40,684 bases of DNA from Actinomycetota bacterium (GTDB lineage: Bacteria; Actinomycetota; Thermoleophilia; Gaiellales; Gaiellaceae). Below, one piece after another: positions 21,531 through 30,262 of this stretch. The notes below the pieces were generated by a model, which saw only the letters and a program-made list of their open reading frames with translations, ran no database searches and had not been told where the DNA came from. Both the position numbers and the translations under genes were made by a program. Within the stretch, counting starts at the first letter, position 1; each line of letters begins with the position of its first letter. The DNA lies in NCBI GenBank assembly GCA_003162055.1, contig PMNA01000018.1, positions 1 to 40,684 of the forward strand. The letters are read 5' to 3'.

Positions 21531-21663
21531 AAACACGTCAGATAGAGCTTTCCGAGCCCCCGTGCCTCGCAAGCGCGCCTGAAGCTGAACTCGCTCGCCG
21601 TTTCTCGCTTCGCTGGGCGCTAGCGCGCGAGCAGGAGCCGCAGAGTCAGATTCGCAACCGGGA

Positions 21664-21696
21664 AGTTCCGCAGCCTAATCCGAAGTAGTTCCGCAG
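21664..21696 (+). repeat. Direct repeats AGTTCCGCAG, 23 bp apart
   Basis: AGTTCCGCAG at 21664-21673 and again at 21687-21696. The 23-base period is close to two helical turns, so both copies face the same side of the DNA. Possible binding half-sites for a regulator of the 417-residue protein gene. Confidence 0.4.
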
Positions 21697-21871
21697 TCAT
21701 ATAGATGCCGCCTTTCACGCCGCCAATACGCCGGCACTCAGCTTGACTCCTCGATCCGCCGCGGCCATCCCCCGATGGGGCGGTGTCCGCACAAAGCACT
21801 CGAATGAGGGAAGGCGGTCATTTACCCGCCCGGAATGCAGGAGTGGAGGCCCCGACTGCGTAGGAGGAAAC

Positions 21872-23125
21872 GTGGCAGTTCGCGCTCCGCACCTCTATCA
21901 CTCGCTGCGCCTCTTTTGCCTCGGAGCCTTCTCCGAGCTGGAGATCGATATCTCGCACGGCGCCGAGGTTCCCTTCGCCTTCGAGGAGCATGCCGCCCCG
22001 GGCCGGCCCTCGCTGTACGAGTATCGGCCGCTGGTGCGCGGCTTCGTCGAGAAGCGTTCGCAGCAGCTGATGGAGCTGGCCGACGCCCAAACTGCGATCG
22101 AGGATCTGAGGCACGAGAAGGCGGCCGCGATCTTCGCGCGCGCCCACGCCGGCGAGCAACTGCCCGACGAGGAAGCCCTTTTCATGACGGTGCTACTACC
22201 ACTGCTCGTCGCCACCACCGAGAGTTGCGGCGGCTTCGACTGGCACGACGACGCCTTCGACCGCGCCTACATCGAGCTCGAGGGCTCGCTCTTCGGCGGC
22301 GAGCGAAGCTACATGGCGGTGGCGCCACTGGTCGGCCTCTCGCTGGGTGCGCAGGTCGAGCTCGGAGATGGTGTGCGGGTTCGCCATTCGCCTCCCGGCG
22401 AGCTTTCCACCTACTGGCCCGAGGCTAGCGGGATCCTGCCGCGCGAATTCGGGCGCCGCGCCGACCGCCTGGCGGTGATCGAGCTGCGGCGCGACCTGGG
22501 AGTCGATCAGATCGAGGCGCCTGACGCCCCGGCCGAGCTGGCCGATGCGATCAGCGCGCTGCGCCTGGCGACCGCCGGCGCCATCGCAGCGGGGCCGGTG
22601 CTGTTCGAGCGGCTCGACAAGCGCCCCTACGGAATCCGGCCGATTCTGCCCATCGCCGCTACAGAACCTTTCGGCGAGGCGACCCGCCTCGACCAGTTCC
22701 GCGGCAAGCTGGCGCACGACCTGCGCGCCCGCATCGCCGCGGCCGACGAAGACCGCGCACTGGCGGAAGCGCTCGACCGCTGGGAACTGTCGCTCTTCGC
22801 CCAGGAGCCCTTCCGCTCCGAGCAGCTGCGAGAAGCGCTAACTGCGGTGCTCGGCGCCGACGAGGGGCTGGCGATGGCGGCGCTCAGGGCCGCGACGCTG
22901 CTCGGCGACGGATCGAGCGAACGGGCCGAGTTGCGGGTACGCCTACGAGCGCTGGCCGGCGGCGAGCCGGCCGACAAGAATACGAGCGACGCGGTTAGGC
23001 GCACGTTGGTCGAGGTGTTGATGCACGGGAACCGCGCCCGGATGATCGAGGCGCTCGATGAGTCGTTGCTCGGCCTGCGTCCACGCCCGAGCCGCTCGAT
23101 GGCCATCCGCGCCGCCGCCAGCTAG
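21872..23125 (+). CDS. Unrecognised 417-residue protein
   Basis: Soluble protein, no signal peptide or membrane helix. The N-terminal part (LYHSLRLFCLGAFSELEIDISHGAEVPF, then PSLYEYRPLVRGFVEKR) is mixed alpha/beta; the C-terminal 170 residues are almost wholly helical and rich in Ala, Arg and Glu, with FAQEPFRSEQLREALTAVLG, LRAATLLG and VLMHGNRARMIEALDESLLG. This helical part has a faint similarity to HEPN-type bundles but lacks a proper R-x4-6-H motif. The GTG start has a perfect AGGAGG four bases away, so it is the true start despite an open frame upstream. Followed by a small helical protein and a bicupin. Function unknown. Confidence 0.75.
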   Translation: MAVRAPHLYHSLRLFCLGAFSELEIDISHGAEVPFAFEEHAAPGRPSLYEYRPLVRGFVEKRSQQLMELADAQTAIEDLRHEKAAAIFARAHAGEQLPDEEALFMTVLLPLLVATTESCGGFDWHDDAFDRAYIELEGSLFGGERSYMAVAPLVGLSLGAQVELGDGVRVRHSPPGELSTYWPEASGILPREFGRRADRLAVIELRRDLGVDQIEAPDAPAELADAISALRLATAGAIAAGPVLFERLDKRPYGIRPILPIAATEPFGEATRLDQFRGKLAHDLRARIAAADEDRALAEALDRWELSLFAQEPFRSEQLREALTAVLGADEGLAMAALRAATLLGDGSSERAELRVRLRALAGGEPADKNTSDAVRRTLVEVLMHGNRARMIEALDESLLGLRPRPSRSMAIRAAAS

Positions 23126-23175
23126 CGACCGCCTTTCGGCTCGAATTCGGCACGTTTCCGTGACGCGAACGGTTC

Positions 23176-23181
23176 TACCCT
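23176..23181 (+). promoter_or_regulatory. Candidate -10 box of a leaderless transcript (87-residue protein)
   Basis: TACCCT ends 6 bases before the GTG at 23188; no Shine-Dalgarno sequence. Confidence 0.35.
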
Positions 23182-23187
23182 CGGATC

Positions 23188-23451
23188 GTGGAGGAGGCGC
23201 GTGCCCTCATCGCCAGGCTGGATCGCATCGAGGCGATGGCACTTGCCCGGGCGCCGGCCGCGCTCGTCCTGAACGAGCTGGAGCTGCTGATCCCGGAGGC
23301 AACGCGCTGGCTGGAGCGGGAAGGGCCGGCCGCCGCCGCTGCGCATGTCGCCCTCGAGCGCTGCCTGCTCGTGCTGAGAGAGGGCTCACATTCCTCGGGC
23401 GCCGCGATCTCCGTGGGTAGGCATTCGCTAATCTGCCCTTGCCTTGAGTAA
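23188..23451 (+). CDS. Small helical protein, unrecognised
   Basis: 87 residues. The first 70 are predicted helical and leucine/alanine/glutamate rich (EEARALIARLDRIEAMALA, then LNELELLIPEATRWLEREG), typical of a small all-alpha adaptor or dimer. The final residues (GRHSLICPCLE) look less natural, so the real protein may be shorter or the end may be read in a frame overlapping the next gene by 8 bases. GTG start without Shine-Dalgarno but with a TACCCT box 6 bases upstream. No family recognised. Confidence 0.5.
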   Translation: MEEARALIARLDRIEAMALARAPAALVLNELELLIPEATRWLEREGPAAAAAHVALERCLLVLREGSHSSGAAISVGRHSLICPCLE

Positions 23452-24388
23452 AGGACCGACACACGCGAACATCGCCCACTGGGACGAAGTTGAGATCGGG
23501 CACGGCGAGTTCGGGCACATCTCGGCCGACTGGCGCCGGCTTGGCGCGGCCGTCGGCTCGGTCGGTGTCGGCCTGTCGCGTATCCAGATCGATCCCGGCA
23601 GGTGGTCAACTCCGGCGCACGTTCACGGCCGCGCCGAGGAGATCTTCTTCGTTCTCGGCGGCTCGGGCCTGCTCTGGCAAGAGGGCGTCAGCTACGACAT
23701 CGCAGAGACAGACTGCTTCGTCTTCTCGGGCGGCATGGGCCCGCACACGCTGAAGGCCGGCCCAAACGGCCTCGACGTGCTCGCCTTCTCGGAGAACATC
23801 GGCGACGCGGCCACCTATCTGCCGCGCTCGCATGTCTCCTGGCTCGGCGTGAGCTGGGTAGAGACGGGGACGATGGACTATCCGTTCGATCTCGAAGCTG
23901 CTCAGGGGGCGCCCGAGGTGAAGGAATCGAGTTCGCTGCGGCCGAGCAATATGGTTCGTCTCAGGGACGTCAAAGCCGTAGGCAGATCCAAGAAGTCAAT
24001 TGGACGCATTCGGCGCGATCTCGGTGACGCCGTGGGCTCGCGTACCTCCGGTCTCGGGCATGTCGCCGTCGCCCCGGGCAAGCTTTCCTGCCCGCCCCAC
24101 TGCCACTCGGTCGAGGAAGAGCTCTTCGTCGTGCTCGAGGGCGAAGGCCTGCTGCTGCTCGGCGACGAGGAGTACAAGGTGAAGCCGGGCCATGTGATTG
24201 CCCGCCCGCCGGGAACCGGTGTCGCGCACACATTCCAGGGAGCCGGGAGCGGACTGACGCTACTCGCCTACGGGACGCGTCGCTCTGCCGACCTCTGCTT
24301 CTACCCGCGCTCGAGCAAGATCTCTTTCCGCGGTCTGGGCGTGATCGGGCGCATCTCGTGCGTCGACTACTGGGACGGCGAGGAGTAG
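23444..24388 (+). CDS. Bicupin domain protein
   Basis: 314 residues with two cupin barrels. The first has HVHGRAEEIFFVLGGSGLLW (His, His, Glu ligands) and a later GPHTLKAG histidine; the second has HCHSVEEELFVVLEGEGLLL and GVAHTF. Both therefore keep a full set of metal ligands, which suggests two metal sites, though bicupins often use only one. Candidates include dioxygenases, oxalate decarboxylase-like enzymes or isomerases, and the sequence does not decide. The TTG start overlaps the preceding small gene by 8 bases and lacks a Shine-Dalgarno sequence; a TAATCT box ends 9 bases upstream. Start is uncertain. Confidence 0.85.
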   Translation: MSKGPTHANIAHWDEVEIGHGEFGHISADWRRLGAAVGSVGVGLSRIQIDPGRWSTPAHVHGRAEEIFFVLGGSGLLWQEGVSYDIAETDCFVFSGGMGPHTLKAGPNGLDVLAFSENIGDAATYLPRSHVSWLGVSWVETGTMDYPFDLEAAQGAPEVKESSSLRPSNMVRLRDVKAVGRSKKSIGRIRRDLGDAVGSRTSGLGHVAVAPGKLSCPPHCHSVEEELFVVLEGEGLLLLGDEEYKVKPGHVIARPPGTGVAHTFQGAGSGLTLLAYGTRRSADLCFYPRSSKISFRGLGVIGRISCVDYWDGEE

Positions 24389-24727
24389 CAGCACGAACCT
24401 AGCCCGCGGGCTCTCGCGTCAAGAAGTACCCGCTCAGCGCCTGGTTTCGTCTCCCTCGGCCCTGTCTGCGCGCCCGGCAGCGGCGGTGCCACGACTAAGC
24501 GTATTGTCCACCGCAACGGCCGCGACCCGGGTTTTGGCGAAAGTGCCTGGAAAGCTTCGCATTTCCCGTACCATGTGAGCTATGCCGTATCGCGGCGGCA
24601 GTAGACTCGGATCTAGCCGCGCGCTCAGGGAAGGACTCCGCTTGACCAGGCAGAAGATGGAGCGCCGATGGGGGTCGCAAGCTTATTGTCGCGTCCGCTG
24701 GCACGGGCGCCCGAAGAAGGAGTGTCG
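24389..24727. other. 339-base stretch upstream of parA
   Basis: Contains the 12-base palindrome AGCCCGCGGGCT (24401-24412) just after the bicupin stop and no recognisable gene. No copy of the canonical parS sequence (TGTTTCACGTGAAACA) was seen here. The parA promoter presumably lies in this stretch; I cannot place it. Confidence 0.45.
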
Positions 24728-25498
24728 ATGGGGCGCGTGATCGCGTTCGCCAACCAGAAGGGCGGCGTCGCCAAAACGACGTCAACCCTCAACCTCGCGG
24801 TTGCGTTCGCAGAGCGTGACCTCGACGTGTTGGTGATCGATCTCGATCCGCAGGGAAACCTGACCATGAGCCAGGGCCTGAACCCCGACACGATCGAGCG
24901 CTCGATGTTTGACGTGCTCGTTCACCGCTTGCCGATCACCGAAGTCATTCAGCGCCGCGAGATCGATCTGGCGGTCAGCTCGATCGACCTGGCCGGGGCC
25001 GAACTGGCGCTCTCGAGCATGATCGGGCGCGAGCGAGCGCTGGACAAAGCGCTCCTGCCGGTGCGCGACAAATACGACTACATCCTGATCGACACGCCGC
25101 CGTCGCTCGGCCTGCTGACGATCAACGCCTTCGTCGCCTCGGACGGCGTGATCGTGCCGGTGCAGTGCGAGTATCTCTCGCTGCGCGGGCTCGTTCAGCT
25201 CGAGAACACTCTTTCGATGGTGCGCGAGAACCTCAATCCGCGCGTCGAGATTCAGGGGATCCTGCCCACGATGTACGACAAGCGCACGCTGCACTCGCGC
25301 GAGGCGATCGACATCCTGCAGGAGAACTTCGGCGATCTCGTCTTCAACACGCGAATTAGCAAGACGATTCGCTTCGCCGAGGCGCCGGTGAAGGGCTCAT
25401 CCGTGCTCAAGTACGATCCCAAGGGAGAGGCCGCCGGTTACTACCGCGATCTCGCCAAGGAGGTGCTCAATGGCGCGAAAACGCGCAAGCATGCGTGA
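24728..25498 (+). CDS. parA: ParA/Soj-type partition ATPase
   Basis: 256-residue ParA ATPase. Deviant Walker A KGGVAKTT is at 11-18, with the signature Lys11; Walker A' is DLDPQGN (38-44); Walker B is IDTPPSLG. Members bind ATP, dimerise on nucleoid DNA or membrane and position cargo; partners (usually ParB) stimulate ATP hydrolysis. An in-frame ATG at 24668 would add 20 unrelated residues, but ATG 24728 has AAGAAGGAG five bases away and the standard N-terminus [13 protein letters not shown]. No parB is next to it; instead an ftsZ-like gene starts inside its last 29 bases and uses a ribosome-binding site within parA. Confidence 0.92.
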   Translation: MGRVIAFANQKGGVAKTTSTLNLAVAFAERDLDVLVIDLDPQGNLTMSQGLNPDTIERSMFDVLVHRLPITEVIQRREIDLAVSSIDLAGAELALSSMIGRERALDKALLPVRDKYDYILIDTPPSLGLLTINAFVASDGVIVPVQCEYLSLRGLVQLENTLSMVRENLNPRVEIQGILPTMYDKRTLHSREAIDILQENFGDLVFNTRISKTIRFAEAPVKGSSVLKYDPKGEAAGYYRDLAKEVLNGAKTRKHA

Positions 25499-26939
25499 CG
25501 GCCCGCTGGCAGAGCTCTTCCGCGCAACCGAAGCCGCTCAGCGCCAGGCCGAGCGCGACGCGACCAGCGAGGGAGCGGAAACGCAACCGCAGCCGGCGGC
25601 TCCAGCTCGCGCCCCCGAGCCGCCCGAGGAGACTGTCGAGCACACCGCGATCTTCGACGAGCCAGCGGCTCACGTAGAGCCTTCTCCGCCCGCGATCGAC
25701 GAGGAGCAGGCTGCCCCGGCCCCGTCGCCGGAACCGCCCGCTCCGGCCTCTACACCTCCGGCCCCCGCACATCCGGCCGCTGCACCGGCAGCGCCGAGCG
25801 CGCCCGCGCCCGAGTCGAAGCGTATGAAGCCGTACGAGCCGCCCTCGAGCCCCCGTTACATCGAGCCGATCCCCGAGCCGCCCGCCCGGCTGCACCAGGT
25901 CGTGCCCGACGCCAGCGCCTACCTGGCCGTTATTCGCGTCGCGGGCGTCGGCGGCGCCGGCCTCAACGCCATCCATCGCATGATGGACGCCGGTATCTCG
26001 CAGGTCGATTTCGTCGCCATCAACACCGATATTCAGCAGCTCCAGATGAGCGACGCGCCGATCAAGATCCACATCGGGCGCGATTTGACTCAAGGGCTCG
26101 GCTCCGGCTCCGATCCGGAGGTCGGCAAGCTCGCGGCCGAGGAGGCTTACGATCAGGTCAAGCACTCGCTGCGCGGCTCGGACATGGTTTTCGTGACGGC
26201 CGGCGAGGGCGGCGGCACCGGTTCAGGCGCGGCGCCCGTGGTGGCCCGGATAGCGCGCGAACTGGGAGCTCTCACCGTTGGCATCGTCACGCTCCCCTTC
26301 CGCTTCGAGGGCACCAAGCGCAAGTCCCAGGCCGATATGGGAGTCGAGGAGCTGCGCCGCAACTGCGACACCGTCATCGTCATTCCCAACGATCGCCTGC
26401 TCGAGGTGCTCGACCGCTCGACCTCGATGCTCGAGGCCTTCCGCATCGCCGACGACGTGCTGCGCCAGGGCGTGCAGGGCATCTGCGATCTGATCACGAT
26501 GCCCGGCCTGATCAATCTCGACTTCGCCGACGTGCGCACGATCATGAAAGACGCCGGCTCCGCCCTGATGGGCATCGGTTTCGCCACCGGTGAGAACCGG
26601 GCCAAGGAGGCGGCCGACCGAGCTCTGCGCTCGCCGCTGATCGACACTCAGCTGGTCGGCGCAAGAGGCATCTTGCTCTCGATCGCCGGCGGCGAGGACC
26701 TGTCGCTGATGGAGGTAAACGAGGCGGCCGAGATCATCCGCCAGGCCTCGACTGAGGACACGAACATCATCTTCGGCGCCACCATCGACGAGAGCCTTAC
26801 CGGCCAGATGTGGGTCACGGTCATTGCCACCGGTCTTGGTGGAGCAGGTGGCGTGCAGAAGGGCTGGCGCGCCAGTTTCGAGCCGGCAGCCCGCGGCGAG
26901 GTCGATCCGCTCGAGCCACCAAGCTTCCTGAGGGACTGA
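25470..26939 (+). CDS. ftsZ: FtsZ with long disordered N-terminal extension
   Basis: 489-residue tubulin-like GTPase. Residues about 152-460 are a full FtsZ core: [10 protein letters not shown] nucleotide loop, GGGTGSG signature (247-253), and T7 loop NLDFAD (349-354) with the catalytic Asp residues, so assembly and GTP hydrolysis should be possible. Residues 1-30 form a basic, probably helical head ([20 protein letters not shown]) and 31-150 are a Pro/Ala/Glu-rich disordered stretch. Only about 20 residues separate the core from the conserved C-terminal peptide LEPPSFLRD, which normally binds membrane anchors. AGGAGG lies six bases before the ATG, inside parA. No division or peptidoglycan genes adjoin. 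It may be a second FtsZ. Confidence 0.92.
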   Translation: MARKRASMRDGPLAELFRATEAAQRQAERDATSEGAETQPQPAAPARAPEPPEETVEHTAIFDEPAAHVEPSPPAIDEEQAAPAPSPEPPAPASTPPAPAHPAAAPAAPSAPAPESKRMKPYEPPSSPRYIEPIPEPPARLHQVVPDASAYLAVIRVAGVGGAGLNAIHRMMDAGISQVDFVAINTDIQQLQMSDAPIKIHIGRDLTQGLGSGSDPEVGKLAAEEAYDQVKHSLRGSDMVFVTAGEGGGTGSGAAPVVARIARELGALTVGIVTLPFRFEGTKRKSQADMGVEELRRNCDTVIVIPNDRLLEVLDRSTSMLEAFRIADDVLRQGVQGICDLITMPGLINLDFADVRTIMKDAGSALMGIGFATGENRAKEAADRALRSPLIDTQLVGARGILLSIAGGEDLSLMEVNEAAEIIRQASTEDTNIIFGATIDESLTGQMWVTVIATGLGGAGGVQKGWRASFEPAARGEVDPLEPPSFLRD

Positions 26940-27054
26940 GGGCCCCCAAGACCCCTCGCTCTCGATAAGAGGATTCTTAGCGGCATCGGTCACACGCTCT
27001 TCTGATCAGGCGATACTCTTCCCTCGCCCGAGAAGAGGTCAACAAGGAGCCACC

Positions 27055-28836
27055 ATGTCCAAGCCAGTCGCCCTGTTTCGTTACGTTGCGCAGGCAACGC
27101 CACTTATCCGGAAGTTCGTCATCGCGATCGGCATCGGTCTGACGCTGGCGGCACTTCGGCTCAACATCCTGAAGGAAACGGTGGGGAAGGGCACCGCCTC
27201 CTCCTACTGGGCGAGCTGGACAACGCGCCTGCTTCTGCTGGCCCTCATCGCTGGCTGCGTCGGTTTCCTGATCGCCAACGTCATGCGCGAAGAAGGCGAC
27301 CGCTTCCTCGCCGCGGTGAGCGGGCTCGGAGCGATTCTGCTCGGCTTCTTCTTGTTCATTCCCGTTGCGATCGGCTTCGGGCATCTCGGCGAGCTCGCGC
27401 TCGGCCCGAAGTTCGGGGCCCTCGGAGGCGCTTTGATTGTGCTGGGTGCCCTTCCCGCGCGCGCTCTCGTCTCCCGGCAACGCTCGCGCGAGCGCCGCCA
27501 TTTACCGCTCTACGTGACCTGGCTGCTCGCAATAGCGGGCCCCGTTCTGGTGATTGCCTCGCTCGGGCGCGTGACCTCCATCTACTCCATCTCGGTCGTC
27601 ACGTCCCCGACCAGCGCCGGTATCGGCCCCCGTTATCCGCGTTACTGGGATTCGGTCGGCCTTTCGGGCGGTCACGCGCTCGGCATTTTCATGCTTCTGG
27701 TCGCGATCGTCGCTATTGCCACGGCTCTGGGCGACGCCGTCTTGAAGGCTCCCGCTCTGGGCAGATGGGCGCTCGGCGCTTCGCTCCTACTGGTCGGTCT
27801 GTCGATCTTCTATCCGTTGGGCTACCTGGTTGGCTTCGTGAGTATCAGTGTGATTTCGACCGGCGTAGGGCTCGCGTTCGAAGGCGCTTTACTGGCAGCC
27901 GCCGCGGCGCTGATCGCCGTTTCGGCCGAGCGAGGCGCTATTGACCTGCGCGAGCTGGCGATCCCCAGAGCTCTCGCTGTGAGCGGCATCGGCCTGGCGC
28001 TGGCGGGTACTTGGGCCAACGTCTGGGGAGCACAGGGATCATCGTTCTGGGTCGACGGAACGGCCGCCGGCTTTCCGTTCCTCCTCGTCGTCGTCTCCGG
28101 CGTGCTCGTGGCGATCAGCCTCGCATTCAGGCGCAGGTGGGCTCTCCTTTCCGTGAGTGTCCTCGGCTGGTTGCTTGCCGGCTACTTCGCCACCACGCTG
28201 ATCCAAGCTGCGCCCGACCAACTCGGTGCGCTTGGACCGGCCACTTGGCTTGGAATGAGCGGCGGGGTGTTGATGGGTTTGAGTACGGTCTCGTTGCGCC
28301 GCATGGCGGCCTGGAAGCTACGGTCGCCTAGCATGACGCTCAGGCGTTTCGCCCCCTGGCTCGCGACCGCGATCGGAACCGGGATTCTGCTGGGCTCTCT
28401 CTGGCTCGCGGCAGAGGCGCAGCCAGCCGGAGCGAAGGTCTCCGATACGTACTGGAACTCCGCTGGCGACCACTCGCTCGGCATCGTGATGCTTGTGCTC
28501 GGCGTCTCGACGATAGTCGCTCTCCTCGGCGTGTTGATCACCCGCCTTTCGGTTCTGAAGACCTGGACGCTGGCCGCGTCGCTAGCGCTACTCGGGATAG
28601 CGCTCTTCATCCCGGTATCGGAGGCCTTCCATCACTTAGGCACGCTTCGCAGCGGAGCATGGCTCGCTCTCGTCGGCTCTCTTCTCGCCGGCGCCGGTGC
28701 CGTCTGGATGATGCCAGAGCAGCTGCTCGCTCAGGCGGAGTCGGACGATGCAGAGGAAGCGGCCTCGCCGCGGGCTCGCACGCCGCTCAAGGGCAAAAAG
28801 CACAGGGTTCCCGAGATGCGCCGGGGCCGGAAGTAG
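27055..28836 (+). CDS. Large membrane protein made of four repeated four-helix modules
   Basis: 593 residues, about 16 membrane helices and a charged cytoplasmic-looking tail (EESDDAEEAA-like and KGKKHR). Four modules are visible at about 19-133, 151-290, 303-414 and 431-553. Each has a YW or FW pair in the loop after its first helix (residues 51-52, 197-198, 331-332 and 466-467, period about 135) and ends in a Gly-rich helix pair with the pattern G-W-L/I-x-G-G. No motif for a transporter, enzyme or receptor is seen. AAGGAG lies seven bases before the ATG. Function unknown; the fold looks like an internal duplication of a small 4-helix protein. Confidence 0.8.
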   Translation: MSKPVALFRYVAQATPLIRKFVIAIGIGLTLAALRLNILKETVGKGTASSYWASWTTRLLLLALIAGCVGFLIANVMREEGDRFLAAVSGLGAILLGFFLFIPVAIGFGHLGELALGPKFGALGGALIVLGALPARALVSRQRSRERRHLPLYVTWLLAIAGPVLVIASLGRVTSIYSISVVTSPTSAGIGPRYPRYWDSVGLSGGHALGIFMLLVAIVAIATALGDAVLKAPALGRWALGASLLLVGLSIFYPLGYLVGFVSISVISTGVGLAFEGALLAAAAALIAVSAERGAIDLRELAIPRALAVSGIGLALAGTWANVWGAQGSSFWVDGTAAGFPFLLVVVSGVLVAISLAFRRRWALLSVSVLGWLLAGYFATTLIQAAPDQLGALGPATWLGMSGGVLMGLSTVSLRRMAAWKLRSPSMTLRRFAPWLATAIGTGILLGSLWLAAEAQPAGAKVSDTYWNSAGDHSLGIVMLVLGVSTIVALLGVLITRLSVLKTWTLAASLALLGIALFIPVSEAFHHLGTLRSGAWLALVGSLLAGAGAVWMMPEQLLAQAESDDAEEAASPRARTPLKGKKHRVPEMRRGRK

Positions 28837-28853
28837 GAGCTCGACTTCGCGCT

Positions 28854-30080
28854 CTAGCGGCTACAGAGTCTTTGCGTGCGCTCGATTATCTCGAGTGTGG
28901 CGCGGCTGTTGTGGTACGGGCACTTCCAGGGCGAGACCTTGGGTAGATCAAGTTCAGGGCGACCCTCGGGAGAGACGCGGTAGTACCACTCGCCGTAGCT
29001 GTGATCGATCACGAACTGCTCGATGAAGCGCCAGCTGGCGAGCGCGGCCTCGAGGTAGTCGTCCCGGCCCGAGAGCTCGAAGGCGTTGAGGAAGCCGACG
29101 ACGGCCTCGGCCTGCGGCCACCACTCCTTGCCGAGCACGGCCATGTTGTGGTCGATCCCGTCCGAGACGCCGCCGTGCTCGCGATCGAAGCCCTCTTCGA
29201 GCACCGTCTCGGCCATCGTCAGCGCGATCGCGTTTGTGCGCGCGATCAGCTCCTCGTCTTCGAGCACGCCGGCCGCCTCGCAGAGCAGCCAGCTCGCCTC
29301 GATGTCGTGCCCGTATGACAGCGCCTCGGAGAGTGGCTTCCAGTCGCGGTCCTGGAAGAGAACGAGATGGTTTGTCTTCTCGTCGCGGATGCGGAAGGCG
29401 AGGATCTGCCAGAGAGCCTTAAGGCGCTCGCGCAGCGCCGGATCCGGCCAGCTGCGAAGCAACGCCGAGTAGGCCTCGAGCAGGTGCAGGTGCGTGTTCT
29501 GTGAGTAGGGGACGTTGAGATCGATCGGGCTCAGGCGCATGTCCTCGAGCGGGCTCCAGTCGCGCGCCAGCGCCTCGACGTAGCCGCCGTGCTCGTCGCC
29601 TTGCGGGGGCTCGAAGGCGTGCGCCTCGATGCTCCGGTAGAGGCTGATCGCGCGCTCGAGCGCTTCCTGCTCGCCGGTTGCGCGGAAGTACTCCGAGAGC
29701 GCATAGATGCCGAAAGCCTGTCCATAGGTCTGCTTGCGCGCATCGAGGAAGTCGCCTTTGTGATCGACCATCCAGACCAGCCCGGAGTGCTCCTCGTCCC
29801 AGAAGTGCTCGAGCACGTAGGCGTAGGCGCGCTCGGCCGTCTCGCGGTAGAGCTGATCGGGCCAGATTCTCGAAACGGCCGAGAAGGTCCAGAGAATGCG
29901 AGTGTTCAGGACAGAGCCCTTGGGCGCGGACGTCTCGATCTGCAGGTCGTTCGTGATCAGGCCGTAGAAACCGCCCTGCTCTTTGTCGACGGTGCGCTGG
30001 GCCCAGAAGGGAAGGATGTCCTCGCGCAGCTCGCGCTCGGCGGCGGCGCTCAGGGCAGGAAGGCGCTCGACCATGCTCAT
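28854..30080 (-). CDS. AGE-family epimerase, cellobiose 2-epimerase-like
   Basis: 408-residue (alpha/alpha)6-barrel enzyme of the N-acylglucosamine 2-epimerase family. Catalytic positions follow cellobiose 2-epimerase: Arg in LNTRILW, His in NTHLHLLEA, His in YGHDIEASWLL and His in WKCPYHNSRA. These bases move the C2 proton of the reducing-end sugar, interconverting gluco- and manno- forms. Cellobiose epimerase feeds beta-1,4 glucan and mannan breakdown, which suits the GH1 enzyme elsewhere in the window. No signal peptide. The ATG at 30080 has no Shine-Dalgarno sequence but a TAGCAT box 10 bases upstream. Converges on the repeat-built membrane protein gene. Confidence 0.85.
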   Translation of the reverse strand: MSMVERLPALSAAAERELREDILPFWAQRTVDKEQGGFYGLITNDLQIETSAPKGSVLNTRILWTFSAVSRIWPDQLYRETAERAYAYVLEHFWDEEHSGLVWMVDHKGDFLDARKQTYGQAFGIYALSEYFRATGEQEALERAISLYRSIEAHAFEPPQGDEHGGYVEALARDWSPLEDMRLSPIDLNVPYSQNTHLHLLEAYSALLRSWPDPALRERLKALWQILAFRIRDEKTNHLVLFQDRDWKPLSEALSYGHDIEASWLLCEAAGVLEDEELIARTNAIALTMAETVLEEGFDREHGGVSDGIDHNMAVLGKEWWPQAEAVVGFLNAFELSGRDDYLEAALASWRFIEQFVIDHSYGEWYYRVSPEGRPELDLPKVSPWKCPYHNSRATLEIIERTQRLCSR

Positions 30081-30090
30081 CAGACCGACG

Positions 30091-30096
30091 ATGCTA
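30091..30096 (-). promoter_or_regulatory. Candidate -10 box of a leaderless transcript (AGE epimerase)
   Basis: TAGCAT on the minus strand ends 10 bases before the ATG at 30080; no Shine-Dalgarno sequence lies between. Confidence 0.35.
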
Positions 30097-30262
30097 GCAA
30101 CGTGGCCCGATTACTGGCCTCCGGCGATCTCTGCTGCCACCTTGGGAGAGCGATGCTGCTCTACGACGTTCATTGACGAAGCCGCGCGCCGCCAGGCTCT
30201 TCAGCCTCGGCATCTAGAAGCGTGCGCTGTCTGTTCGTTCCGTCGTTGCAAGGAGTCACATC

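Larger units (their letters stand above)
21468..21871. other. 404-base divergent intergenic region
   Basis: Regulatory space between the kinase (minus) and the 417-residue protein (plus). It holds the TATAAT box for the kinase and a pair of 10-base direct repeats at 21664-21696. No coding sequence recognised, although the downstream frame stays open back to 21743. Confidence 0.5.

Noticed and set aside
22700-23125. HEPN-like helical bundle in the unrecognised 417-residue protein, which could hint at a toxin or defence system
   Set aside because: The required R-x4-6-H motif is absent (the nearest Arg-His spacing is wrong), and there is no partner antitoxin. Similarity is only in general helical pattern.
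24389-24727. parS-like site near parA
   Set aside because: No sequence resembling TGTTTCACGTGAAACA was found; the nearest partial match (GTTCACGTGC near 13063) is far away and incomplete.
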